A DNA stretch of 64,000 bases from Gamarada debralockiae (Eukaryota; Ascomycota; Leotiomycetes; Helotiales; Hyphodiscaceae). The position numbers and the translations under genes are program-made. Shown here piece by piece: positions 52,238 to 63,065 of the stretch (positions are counted from its first letter, which is position 1; every line of letters begins with the position of its first letter). The notes below the pieces were generated by a model. That model saw only the letters and a program-made list of their open reading frames with translations. It was not told the origin of the DNA and ran no database searches. The DNA is taken from positions 1-64,000 of the forward strand of contig NXFV01001492.1 in NCBI GenBank assembly GCA_002803225.1, in the 5' to 3' direction.

Positions 52238-52778
52238 TAAGAGACCTGGACTATGGAACTGCATTTGGGTTGTGGATGGAAGGGTTGTACATGGCGTTTG
52301 GGATCATCTGGTAAGGGTTTGGTGATTATGGTCCTGAGATCACCGGGGAGTTGCCCAAACGGTATATCAGGTATAGATTGCATATGGGTATATAGAACAA
52401 CTGCATTCTGACAGACCTGCCCTCAACCAGACATTCATCTTGTGAGACACTATCATACTTGGTCAGGAAATAGGATCCCCATTCTCATCATGATCGTCCC
52501 AAGATCCTGGCCCGCTCTTCCTCAGGAAAGACGTACATAATCAAGGCCGGTTCGATACCGTGTGCCTTCATTTCGAATAGAATCATTCCAATACAAAGCT
52601 CGCCGCCATAACCATGCCCACAAGCGCCGAGAACGTGAATGGAGGCATTGTTTCGTATTGAAAACAGTATATTTCTCTTTGCGAAGTGTACAGCCAGTAT
52701 TGTACACCAATATCAATACATTGAATATGCTTCCTCCGTTCCCTCGCTCCATAAACGCCATCCCTATGGTATACCATT
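52238..52778. other. Convergent intergenic region TAF10 / uS19m
   Basis: 3' ends of two convergent genes; no coding content recognised. Confidence 0.5.
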
Positions 52779-53211
52779 CTATTTGTTCTTGCTCTGCTTG
52801 TACGAGAAACGCTTCCGTGTCCTAAAACAAATCAGCTTAGTCCCAATCTTTCATCAGTGGAGGATTCATACGGTGAGAACTCTCCAAGCTTATGCCCAAC
52901 CATGTCTTCCGTTATTAACACATCGTGATATATCTTCCCATTGTGCACCTGGAACTTCAGCCCTACAAAGTTCGGCAGTATCGTCGCTGATCGTGCTTGC
53001 GTCTTGATAGGAGGTGTCTTCTGGCCTGGGGCAGCGCGGACAATTGGGAGACTGTTTCTATTAGAATGATGGATGAGGGTATAGACCGGCGTCTGTTGGC
53101 TCACGGAACTATGTTGGGTCCTAGAAAAGATCAGATATTGGACAGTCAAATAATGGACTTGGACATACCTTTCCAGACCGAGCGCGCAAGTAGCACTCGC
53201 GTTGGTATCAT
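52779..53211 (-). CDS. RSM19: Mitochondrial small-subunit ribosomal protein uS19m
   Basis: Exons 53211-53169, 53120-53105, 53051-52872, 52821-52779 give 93 aa. The joined protein reads [68 protein letters not shown], the full uS19 sequence pattern with the conserved [13 protein letters not shown] end. Exon 2 is only 16 nt, and all four joins are fixed by phase and by the family pattern. It binds 16S-like rRNA in the head of the mitoribosome small subunit. Divergent from MRE11 (320 bp between starts). Confidence 0.95.
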
Positions 53212-53531
53212 CGTGGTTGTGGTTGAATTAAATTGAAGGGAATGGAATTGCTCCAAGCAACTTGGTTGTCGAGCCAAAATCGCCCAGTTGAATCTTTTGC
53301 AAGGATGTCCGGTTAGTGTACCCGCAAATCGCGCTGCGCGTCTCCCAGATATTCTGCCTCTGCCATTCATTCTCTGAAATCCAACAAACGAAAATTCAAC
53401 CTCCTCTGTAACAACGAACGATCATCCACGCGTTACGAAGATCAGTACTGCTTAGTGCTACTGGTGCATGAGGCTGGTACAAATCTTACGCGCAAGAGGT
53501 TGCTGAGGGGAGAGCTGTGGAAGTCGTCAGG
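53212..53531. promoter_or_regulatory. Divergent promoter uS19m / MRE11
   Basis: A 320-bp region between opposite start codons with no coding content. Confidence 0.6.
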
Positions 53532-55798
53532 ATGCCTACATTTACAGGTACGTGGGTCCATACATACGAGGTGTCCTCTCCCAATATAACTCGTACGTAG
53601 ATTCAGATACGATACGTATCCTCGTGGCCACTGACAGCCATGTGGGATATGAGGAGCGAGATGCGATCCGCAAGGATGATAGTTGGAGAAGCTTCGACGA
53701 AGTTATGCAGTTGGCAAAGGCGGAAGATGTATGTACTTCTCTTCCTGGGGATAATGTTCTCTAACATACCCTAGGTCGATATGGTTCTTCTCGCCGGCGA
53801 CCTATTCCACGATAATAAGCCTTCCCGAAAGTCCATGTACCAAGTCATGCGATCCTTACGAATGAATTGTCTCGGAGAGAAACCTTGCGAACTTGAGATG
53901 CTCAGCGATGCCAACGATGTCCTTAACGGCGATCATGTCAACTACGAAGATCCTGATATCAATGTTGCTATACCAGTATTCTCCATCCATGGCAATCACG
54001 ACGATCCAACCGGCGATGGCCACTTTTGCTCCCTGGACCTACTCCAAATGTCGGGCCTACTCAACTACTTCGGACGTATCCCCGAGTCAGATAAGATTGA
54101 TATCAAGCCGGTTCTCCTACAAAAGGGACAGACAAAGTTGGCTTTATATGGAATGAGCAACGTCAGAGACGAACGGCTCTTCCGAACATTTAGAGAAGGC
54201 AACGTCAAATTCTTCAAGCCCAGTGTGCAACAAAAGGACTGGTTCAATGTCATGGCTGTCCACCAAAACCATCATGCCTACAGCGAGTCTGGATATCTCC
54301 CCGAGAACTTCCTCCCAGACTTCATGGACCTCGTTGTTTGGGGACACGAGCATGAATGCCTCATTGATCCCCGCCTCAATCCCGAGATGCAATTCCATGT
54401 CATGCAACCTGGCTCTTCTGTAGCAACATCTCTTGTCCCGGGAGAAGCCGTCCCCAAACATGTCGCAATTGTCAGCGTTACGGGCAAGGACTTCAAGGTT
54501 GAGAAACATCGAATCAAAAGTGTTCGACCGTTCATCACCAAGGAATTGGTCCTTGCACAAGATCCGCGCTTCAGAGGAATTGCAAAGGAGAAAGAAAACA
54601 GGTCTAAGTTGACAACCAAATTGAAGGAAGTCGTCGACGAGTTGATCGAAGAAGCTAAGTCAGAATGGCTGGCGATACAAGATGAGGGAGACATCGAGTA
54701 TGACGAAGATGGCAAGCCAATCATCCCACTACCTCTTGTTAGACTACGAGTCGAGTACACAGCTCCGGATGGCGGCAAATTTGACTGCGAGAATCCCCAG
54801 CGTTTTTCGAACAGATTTGTAGGACACGTCGCAAACGTAAACGATGTCGTTCATTTCTACAGAAAAAAGTCATCGGGAACAAGTAAGTAAATCCTCCTTT
54901 TCGACGTGCGCATCCAACCTCCTGACCATAAATAGGAAGAGACAAAGTCGATAAGGATATGCCGGAGGAAGGTGCGCTTGCGGCTGCGATGGCTATAGAC
55001 AACGTCAAAGTTGAGAAACTTGTCCGAGAGTTCCTGATCGCCCAGAGTCTCAAAATCTTGCCTCGAACCCACTTTGGCGATGCCGTCACTCAATACGTGG
55101 ATAAGGATGACAAGCGCGCAATGGAGACCTTTGTTGATGAGAGCCTGGCTCTCCAGGTCAAGGAGATGTTGTCGCTGCAGGGTGAAGACGTCGATATTGA
55201 CACTACCATGGATGAAATCCGTGCGAGACAGGAAGAACTGTGGGCAGCCGGTTTGATTAAGAGAGCCAAGCAAGCCCGCAAGTACAAGCCTCGACCTGAT
55301 AACTGGGACTCGGATGCTTACGGCGAGTGGGAGGACGATCCAGCGGCACTTTGTGTCAGTGGAGATGAATCAGAAGCTGCTGCACCTGCTTCTAAACGTG
55401 GAAGAGGAGTTGCAGGCCTATTCAGCGATGACGATGACGCATCCATTATCTCTCAACCTCCTGCAAAGAAGGCCCCGGCCAAGAAAGCACCTGCGAAGAA
55501 GGCTCCCGCTAAGCCACGAGCACCTGCAAAAGCCAAGGCACCTGCAAATGCACCTGCCAGAGGACGAAAGAAGGTTGTGGAGATCAGCGATGATGAGGAA
55601 GAGGATGTTATCATGCAGGATGACTCACCTCTCCCAGTCAAATCACAACCGAAGAGAGCGGCAGCTGCCAAGGGACGACAAAGCACGCTGAATTTCGCAC
55701 CATCTCAGGTGAAGAACCAGACTGCCACAGAATTGAGCGATGATGAAATTTCAGAGGACGATGCGTTCGAGCCAATGGCTTCTTCACGAAGACGATGA
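53532..55798 (+). CDS. MRE11: Double-strand break repair nuclease Mre11
   Basis: Exons 53532-53547, 53601-53728, 53775-54882, 54936-55798 sum to 705 codons (704 aa). The first exon is only 16 nt (MPTFT plus one base) and its join restores [17 protein letters not shown]. Phosphoesterase motifs: [37 protein letters not shown], each with the metal-binding Asp, Asn or His. The capping domain follows, then a coiled region and a C-terminal tail rich in PAKKA repeats, acidic clusters and a GRQSTLNF motif. Mre11 with Rad50 and Nbs1/Xrs2 resects DNA ends in the nucleus. The basic PAKKA tail probably binds DNA. Confidence 0.98.
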
Positions 55799-56343
55799 TT
55801 GAAACTATCATGGGACAGGATTGGAGATATGAAGGATCGAGAAAGTAGTGGTCTTACAAATTTGACCAGCTACCTGGAAGCTTACGACTGTATGGACGTA
55901 TGAACGAGCGAACTTGTAAGATATCCGTGGGCATGATGAACCTAGACACGATATGATAATACAATGGGCATGGCGCTGCTGGCTATGCTTGAGCATGCAA
56001 GGCATATGGCGAAAATGGATAGAGGAAATACCAAGAGCTAGGAGAGCTCTCTCGTAGGTAGCTATGAAACATTGATCCCAAAGAGCCCGATACTGTTGAC
56101 GTGAAAGTGAAAATCTCAAATTCACACGTGACTCGCTCAAATCTCCTCGACGCCCTTCGAACGACAAAGCAATCAGCCACTAGTAAAATAATTGAGTATA
56201 TAAAGACGCGATTTGTATGTCTGTCCTTGATTTCTATAAAGGTCGTTGGATAATCATATTCCAGGTAATACTCCCGTTTTCATTCAGCCTTTGTGATAAT
56301 TCATTAACGGCCCAGCAGTCGCTTCACACACTCACCTGCCGCA
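55799..56343. other. Intergenic MRE11 / isochorismatase gene
   Basis: 3' region of MRE11 and promoter of the next gene; no gene seen. A TATA box lies at 56197-56204. Confidence 0.5.
56197..56204 (+). promoter_or_regulatory. TATA box
   Basis: TATATAAA, 140 bp before the ATG at 56344 of the isochorismatase-fold gene. Position and sequence fit a fungal core promoter. Confidence 0.5.
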
Positions 56344-56997
56344 ATGATATCTCCACAAACCACCAGAACAGCTCTCCTTCTGATCGATATCCAAGAAGGT
56401 CTCCTGCACCCAACATACTGGGGGCCGTCCCGAAGCAACCCATCATTCGAAGCCAACGCAAAGTCCGTCCTGGAAACCTACCGCTCTCTCATATCCTCAA
56501 CAATCAACTCCCAAGGCTTCTCACCCCACAAAATAATCCACATAGCGCACTCCTCACTCCTTCCAAACTCGCCTCTTGCGCCCTCCTCCCCAGGCTTCAA
56601 GTTCCAGTCTTTCGCCACTCCCCTCCCATCAGAACTTGTCATTACCAAAAACGTCAATTCCGGCTTCATTGGCACCAACTTAGAAGAAGTTTTAAGAGTT
56701 CATTTTGGGGGAAAGGCAGGAACGCTGTATTTGGCGGGGTTAACCACGGATCATTGCGTAAGCACTACGACGCGCATGGCGGGGAATTTGATGGTTTGTG
56801 AGGGGAAGAATGGGGAGAGGGGAGAGGTGGTGCTTGTTGAGGATGCGACGGCTGCGTGGAAGAAGAGCGAGGATGGATTTGAGGCGGAATTGGTGCATAA
56901 GGTGCATGTGGAGAGTTTGAAGGAATTTGCGACGATTGAGAAGACGGAGGGGGTTTTGGAGGCTTGGAAGGGGTGGCTAGGGCAGCAGGACGCGTGA
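56344..56997 (+). CDS. Isochorismatase-fold cysteine hydrolase
   Basis: Single exon, 217 aa. The catalytic Asp is in ALLLIDIQEGLL, the Lys in LVITKNVNSGFIGTNLEEVL and the Cys in YLAGLTTDHCVSTTTRMAGN, so the Asp-Lys-Cys triad is complete. The cis-peptide region GLTTDHCV is typical of this superfamily, which includes nicotinamidases, ureidoacrylate hydrolases and isochorismatases. Substrate cannot be predicted. The stretch LVCEGKNGERGEVVLVEDATAAW has a small charged insert. Confidence 0.92.
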   Translation: MISPQTTRTALLLIDIQEGLLHPTYWGPSRSNPSFEANAKSVLETYRSLISSTINSQGFSPHKIIHIAHSSLLPNSPLAPSSPGFKFQSFATPLPSELVITKNVNSGFIGTNLEEVLRVHFGGKAGTLYLAGLTTDHCVSTTTRMAGNLMVCEGKNGERGEVVLVEDATAAWKKSEDGFEAELVHKVHVESLKEFATIEKTEGVLEAWKGWLGQQDA

Positions 56998-57146
56998 TTG
57001 GGAGCGTTGGTGTTGAAGAATAATCCAAGTGGATCTGTGAAATGCAGGAAGTGCCAAAGCTTAGTGGAAAATATGCATTCTATTCGGATAATTGGAGTGC
57101 AACGGGTCGGCGGTAAAAGGTTGAGACTCTACCAGATATCAACCAC

Positions 57147-57913
57147 TTAGTTTGGAGGCTCTCGGACAAGCAAGCAAGTTATACTTCCCTCTCTAGTTCC
57201 ACCCCATCGCTCCAAGTGCCAGTCATGGGCAGCTACGTCCTTGAAACCTTGCTGTCTGAACATCTTCACGCTACTCGGCCTTGCTGGAACCCAAGTCTTG
57301 TTTCCAGTCTTATCTGAAATCGCGTTGCAGTACTGCGTGAGATACGTTCCAAGACCCATCTTCTGGAATTCAGGAAGTACATTGGTTCCTTTGCGATCTG
57401 GAATGATAAGTTCAGGGCCGAAAACACGCCACAACGTTACTCACGGTAGTCAGTTTCTGGGTTGTACCCATACCCCTTCGCAAGTGTAAATATTGCTATG
57501 AACTCTTTCAGTGTCTCCTTGTCCATCCCGTCTGGGCGTAGTGGGAGCTCCTCCGACAGAGCTTGTGCTTTCTGCTCCTCTGATATGGGACAGTGTATCC
57601 AGGGAAACTGGAGGGCAGTCCAAGCAACGATCTTTCTTTAAAGTGGTGAGTACTTCATTTGCCATTTTGGTGTTGTAGAATAACGACTATACCCAGTAGC
57701 AGCTTCAGTGATTTTATAAATCGCAATATGGGGAACGGAATAGACCGGGCCGAAAATATCCATTATCCACGGGTGTACATCCTGATGTTTAACATCACGA
57801 AAGGCATGTTTGAATGTCTCATCATCAGCAAGTGCTACCTCCATAACTGTGAATATTTCATCCAGTTCGGAGATGCTGGCTTCAGCCAGTTGGAAACGGG
57901 GGTCGAGTGCCAT
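57147..57913 (-). CDS. GNAT-family N-acetyltransferase
   Basis: Exons 57913-57693, 57635-57445, 57397-57147 keep phase and give 220 aa. It opens LAEASISELDEIFTVMEVAL, then the strand GKIVAWTALQFPW created by splicing, a helical insert LRPDGMDKETLKEFIAIF, and the acetyl-CoA loop FQKMGLGTYLTQYCN (Q/RxxGxG/A form). The last strand-helix is ARPSSVKMFRQQGFKDV. This is the typical fungal GNAT pattern. An ATG 84 bp upstream would add 28 residues without GNAT similarity, so I chose ATG 57913. Substrate unknown. Confidence 0.85.
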
Positions 57914-58386
57914 GATTCTGTGCGAGAAAAGATTTGGAAGAGAGAAGTCTTTCAGGTGAGATTCTTTCTTTATAAAAGGGTCCAGGAAATGTGACATTTT
58001 TATGTCAGAAATATCCGCCCAATGACGGTACTGGACTCGTATATAGTCGTATTAGAGCTGATATGGAGTAAGCAAGCTAAAGTTCGCCGAGCCTGCTTAT
58101 GCGCACAGGAGGCAAGGCTTACGAATTTCGCACTCACACTTGTCCCAAGTCAGACGAAAGAAATGTTGGCCATTATGACAAGGGAGTAAACTGCATAAAA
58201 ATGGACCTGCTGGGTTCATAGGGTTCCTTCGATCCAAGAGCAAATTTCCAAGGAATTTGTTGAACAGTAACAGGAGAGCGTTCTCAGGGTAGACTTCACC
58301 CCAGAATGTCCATCTTCGCCACGAAGTTTTGCGAGACTCGCATAACTCAGCTCCAAAGATGAACCTCTCTCACAATACATCAGTTC
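57914..58386. other. Intergenic
   Basis: Promoter of the acetyltransferase gene and 3' region of the DUF829 gene; nothing else seen. Confidence 0.5.
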
Positions 58387-59304
58387 CTAGGCTGTCCCAC
58401 CCTCACGACCTGTCATACCCATCCCCCAAAGTCTCTCCACAAAATCCCAATAACCCTTCTCCCCACCCTTTCCTTTAAACAACTGCACGTGTTCCGCTCC
58501 CTCAACCAAGTTCTTCACCACTGTATACCCCTTCTTCTCTGCTACCGCAGCATGCTTCTCAATATCTTTCCAGTCTATAGCTAGATCCTCCTTGCTATAG
58601 ATATAACCCCTAACACAATCAATCGGCACGAATTTTGGATCATTCGTTCCATAAGTTGGGCTCCAGACCAAGTCCCTCCAAACCCACTTCGGCATCCAAT
58701 TTACTGTCACGAATACCACCGATGCGATGGCGAGCGATACAGCCATGTACGGCAGCCACAGGTACAATGGCCACTTCATAACAGGCACAGCAAGTGCGTG
58801 CATATCACGACGAAACTGAGGAATACCCGGCGCGGAGTCAAAGAGGAAGGCTTTGGCGGGCAGCGCCTTTCCAGTCAAGGCCTGGTATGCGCCAGCAACG
58901 GCGTACATGCGTTTCGCGCCTCCATTGCTCAAGGCATGCACGAAGAGCCTCTCGTTCGCTTGATCCGGAGCAAGGATGGCGCTCACAGCTTCCTTGACAT
59001 CTGTACGCCGGCGGGCGTCGGACTGGAAAAGGAATTCCTTGGTGTTCATCGTTGTCAGAATGATTCGAGCCGAGGGGTAGAGACGCATATAAGTCTTGCA
59101 GTAGTAGTCGATATGCTTGGGTGCTGCGTTCATCCAGGAGCAGAGGAGGATGGTGGTTGGGTCATTAGAGGAGCTGGTGTTGCTGGTGGACGCCGGGGGT
59201 GTGTAGAGGCTGACCTTGGGAGAGAGAAGGGTGAATGCTGAGAGTGGTTTTGGGATCAGAGGCTTTTCGTCCCCGGCTTCGGTGGGAAGTGTCCTTGACG
59301 GCAT
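58387..59304 (-). CDS. DUF829 / TMEM53-PaxU-like protein
   Basis: Single exon, 305 aa. TTILLCSWMNAAPKHIDYY and YMRLYPSARIILTTMN are the family start. LFVHALSNGGAKRMY carries the SNGG elbow in place of a normal GxSxG. Two hydrophobic stretches (WPLYLWLPYMAVSLAIASVV) follow. The end has FVPIDCVRGYIYSKEDLAID (the acid region) and VEGAEHVQLFKG with the His. The fold is alpha/beta hydrolase. TMEM53 sits at the nuclear envelope; PaxU is encoded in the paxilline cluster with unclear role. No indole-diterpene genes are nearby, so this is likely a general paralogue. Confidence 0.88.
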   Translation of the reverse strand: MPSRTLPTEAGDEKPLIPKPLSAFTLLSPKVSLYTPPASTSNTSSSNDPTTILLCSWMNAAPKHIDYYCKTYMRLYPSARIILTTMNTKEFLFQSDARRRTDVKEAVSAILAPDQANERLFVHALSNGGAKRMYAVAGAYQALTGKALPAKAFLFDSAPGIPQFRRDMHALAVPVMKWPLYLWLPYMAVSLAIASVVFVTVNWMPKWVWRDLVWSPTYGTNDPKFVPIDCVRGYIYSKEDLAIDWKDIEKHAAVAEKKGYTVVKNLVEGAEHVQLFKGKGGEKGYWDFVERLWGMGMTGREGGTA

Positions 59305-61193
59305 TTTGGTTGAAGGGAGTGAAGTTCTTCTCGATTTTGAAACGGAGTGGATTGAACAAAAGCTCCCTGGTGGAGGGGCGCGAAACAGACAAAAGTGGCA
59401 ACAAATCGAGGAAAAGAGGACCCCCTAGATACGAATCGGAGACTACTGGACTTTGAAAGACACTTAGGAGACACTTATACCCTCTTATCAATTAATCTAC
59501 CACAGTCGCAGCTGGGAGACAGCAGCCCCATGATGCTAAAGCACAGGCCTTTCTCAAACTGTTGAGAGTGAGAATGGAGCTTTTCAAACTCTTCGGACTT
59601 TTTAGCATGATTAATAAACAGAGAGCCCGACCAAAATGTCCTGCGTATCGCGGGCCCACACAACAACGTTGGAGGCTGAACAAGATAGTAATCAAACAAA
59701 CCTATTGGGCCCGCCGTATTCAGGTACCATACAAGACCTTTGGAGGCTCGAATTCGTCGGAATTGGAGAGATTCTGAGGAGATTGGAAGCTCATCAATTT
59801 CTGAAAGACGAAGAATTGACATTTGATACCTCGGCTCACTTGAGCTTCAGTGGAACTCCGCTTGGATCACTGGGTGTCTTTGCTGGAATCCAGGGGTTGA
59901 CGTTTAGGGGAGCAAGGCTGACCCGAGCTCATTCAGGCGACAATGTACTTTCTCATCTCCAAGAATGCCAATTTTTCAAGACTTTTGAGGAAAAGAATAT
60001 TTCCCAAAGACGTCAGAGATGATAGAAAGTAGGAGGAAGCGGGGAGACAGCTCAATGCTGCTTGTGCGGGCTCCTGTCTAAGTGCAAGCTAAGGTAGGCC
60101 GAGATCATTTTTCTTTCGCGCACACGTATCCCCTGAAAACAAACATCGTTCTCAAAATAGCAATGTCGACATCAACAGCGACATTTAGCCCTACCCCTCT
60201 AAACGCCCTTTTGGTTCTCCTCCGGGTTCAGCTGCCCATCCTGGCCCGGACAGATCCTCGACAAATCCCTTCCAAACCATTACTTTACCTCGAGTCCGAC
60301 GCTACATACTGCTGCGATGGTTTGCTCATAGATGTGACGGAGCCGGTACTGGGGTCTTTGGATGGCAGGAGCGGGATTATTATCTGAAGGATCTGAGATG
60401 TTGTTCTGGAGACCCAAATGTGGCTTTTGGAGTGTCACGACTTGCAGTCCTGGGAGTGAAGCGTTGCTTGCTACGAGTATCGAGGTGAGCTCCAAGGTGG
60501 TGGGGGTTGGGACTTCGACTAGAAGGAGTACAACTGGGGCGGCGACGAGGACGAATAATGCGGTAAGTAGGGCCGCGACGAGCAAGGGAAACATGTTGAA
60601 AGGCGGGAAAGTCGAGGCATATGCTTGTCTTTCGTAGCTATTGCTATGATTTTGGGCAACTGTTGGTATGGAAGATATCAACAAAGATGGTCCGCAGCGG
60701 TTGCACAAGACGGAACAGTGTTTTATGACGTCCGTTGGATGAAGGATGCTGGGTTGCTGCGAAGCAACGCAGTCTACCATGGAAATGACAGAGAGACAAT
60801 CTGAATGCGATCACCGGAGCGAATCAATCAAGTAGATCCCTTATTGGATACAAGATGGATTCCCAAGCTGGACATAAAGGTATATTGGTGTACTATATGA
60901 AGACTGATAAGGAATCTCCATATTGGACATTGTCCAAGCTCGCCTACAACAATCCCAACACCATTCCAAGCGCCTGCCATCTAAACGCAAACAATACCAA
61001 ACACCCAATGCATACTTCGTAAAGGGGGGTATATAGTGAGAGACAAAGAAGGGTATCATATCATAAATAGTCCAAACATCCCAGCCACCCACAATTCATT
61101 CCTCCATCTATTTGCCGCAACAAAGGAAAGCCCCTTATTTCCAAATCATCCCAAAGTCATTAGAACGCGAAAATAAACGATCAAACAAGGTCA
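59305..61193. other. Gene-poor region
   Basis: 59.3-60.2 kb: promoter of the DUF829 gene and short frames without support (for example 59636-60022). 60.28-60.6 kb holds one candidate small membrane protein on the minus strand. The remainder is probably the 3' side of the phosphatase-like gene. Confidence 0.4.
60280..60594 (-). CDS. Possible small single-pass membrane protein
   Basis: 104 codons from ATG 60594. It begins MFPLLVAALLTALFVLVAAP, a strong hydrophobic segment that could be a signal anchor. A Pro/Ser/Asn-rich tail with PGLQVVTLQKPHLGLQ follows. No family recognised. Support is the hydrophobic start only. Confidence 0.3.
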   Translation of the reverse strand: MFPLLVAALLTALFVLVAAPVVLLLVEVPTPTTLELTSILVASNASLPGLQVVTLQKPHLGLQNNISDPSDNNPAPAIQRPQYRLRHIYEQTIAAVCSVGLEVK

Positions 61194-63065
61194 CTAAACC
61201 TGATCAACCGGTTTAACAGGATCTCCAAAAGGATTGACATGTTCATCCTCACTATGCCTCCCATAATCCGCACCGCTAACCACGCGTTCCACCCTTCCAC
61301 TCTCGACATCCTTATCCAAACTTGTATTCTTCCTGTCACTCGTAGGAGACTCGTTCAGTTCCCAGGAACCTACTCGCTCATGGCGGATCACACTCGAGCC
61401 CGCTCCTCCCTTCAGTGTCAAATCCGTATCAGACGCCAATTTCTCCACGCCCTTAAAGCCTCCCGCTGTCCCACTGCCGCTTCTCTTCAAAACTCCAATG
61501 CTCCCAACATCCGGCATCGCAACGCCTTTGGCGCGCTTCTCATGATAATCCAACCTAAATCCACAAAGGCCCAAAATCAAAGAGGCCAAGATGACCACGG
61601 CAAGAGTGACAGTAGCTCCAATCACGCCTCCAATCGCAGGACTCAATGTCTTTTTATCTCTCGAAGTCGTTGGAGTCGTGGAGTTTGTAATATCGGCCAC
61701 AATAGCCTGGCAGAACAACGTCATAGAATTACAAACACTACACCACTCCACCACATCATCCAAACTAAAATCTCCCATACCCTGCACGAAATCCATCCAG
61801 CTCATATCATCTTCGCTATTTCCCCTGCCGAAAAGCGGATACTCGATAATCGGATCGGTGTCAGATGTGCCGTTGCGGAAGAGGAAACGCACGAAGAGCT
61901 CGTTGGCGCTGGGGAATGGGATGGAGAGATTTTGGCCGTCGGAGGAGGTGGAGGGATTGGAGAATAGCTCGAAGGACATGATGGAGCCGTGAGCGGGGAG
62001 GGTGATGAAGCGTTGTGCTGAGGGGCCTTTGGAGAGGTTTGACAGGGCGAAGAAGGAGAGGAAGGGTTCGAAGGATCCGAATAGAACTGTCAACTTATCC
62101 GCTACTCTGCCTGATTTAATGGCGTGGCGGAACTGCTGGAGGACGGCGGACGCGAGTGTCTGGCCTGCGACGGCGGGAATAGTGCCAAGGGTATTTGGGG
62201 AATTGAGCTCGTATTGCTGCTGTGAGGCGAAGTTGTACAGCTGGCTGAGATCATCAGAAGAAATGGGATTGCTTTGGTTGTGGTTGTATTGGTATAGCGC
62301 GTACTCGTAGAGCACCGAGGCGTTGCCATAATTGATGCCAGACGGGTCGTAATCCCAGAACACGGTGGGGGCTAGGGAGTCGTAGAAAGCTTGCGTGGAT
62401 GCGATTTTCGTAGAGTAGGATGGAGACTCGAGTTCCTCTGCTTGAGCAATTGCATAGTTCGTGCAGCCGATATTTCCTGCGATCCTGCACTCAAATCGTC
62501 AGATTTCCGACTCTGTTTGTGGGATGCGGGGTAGGTAAAATTCAAGATTTTAGAAATGAGGAGGCTGGGAAATGTAAACCTACGAAATATAATTGAAATC
62601 CAGAGAGCTGACAGTCCCAATATTAGGATACTGATATCCATCCAACGGAAATCCTTCGATACTTCCATTTGCAAGCGTATCCTGTTCGTCAAAGACAGGA
62701 ACACCCCTTGGCGGGTACAAGCCCTGAAAAAATGCCATAGCACTTCCACTAACAAACTCATCGTCGGTGCTCAACGCATACAATTGCGAATTATCAATCG
62801 TATTCACAGAGATGCCATTGATGGGTGCAGCCATCGTCAGTTGGGATCCATTTGAAGACGGAGCGATGTTTCGACTTCGGATAAACGCCCCAGCTTCAAG
62901 GAGCTGGTTTGCGCCAAGGGGCGAGAGATTGTAAGGCCCTGATGTCAGAGAAGGCGTTTTCTCGCCATGGAATACGTAGACTACTGATGCCCAAACAACT
63001 TGGGTGGATTGAGCGAATGCTGTTGCGAACAGCCCAAGCAAGGCTGTGAGGTGGAGGAGCGCCAT
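61194..63065 (-). CDS. Membrane-anchored histidine-phosphatase-like protein
   Basis: Exons 63065-62584 and 62484-61194 (99-bp intron, phase 2) give 590 aa. A signal peptide (MALLHLTALLGLFATAFAQS) precedes VVWASVVYVFHGEKTPSL, which aligns with the RHGxRxP catalytic motif of histidine acid phosphatases. The His stays, but the flanking Arg residues are Phe and Lys. Then come LSPLGANQLLEAGAFIRSRN, AMAFFQGLYPP and FITLPAHGSIMSFELF, which may supply the second His. Near residue 435-460 lies a membrane helix (GGVIGATVTLAVVILASLIL), followed by a Ser/Asp/Arg-rich cytoplasmic tail. So the enzyme-like domain would sit outside the cell or in the secretory lumen. Activity is uncertain. Confidence 0.85.
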
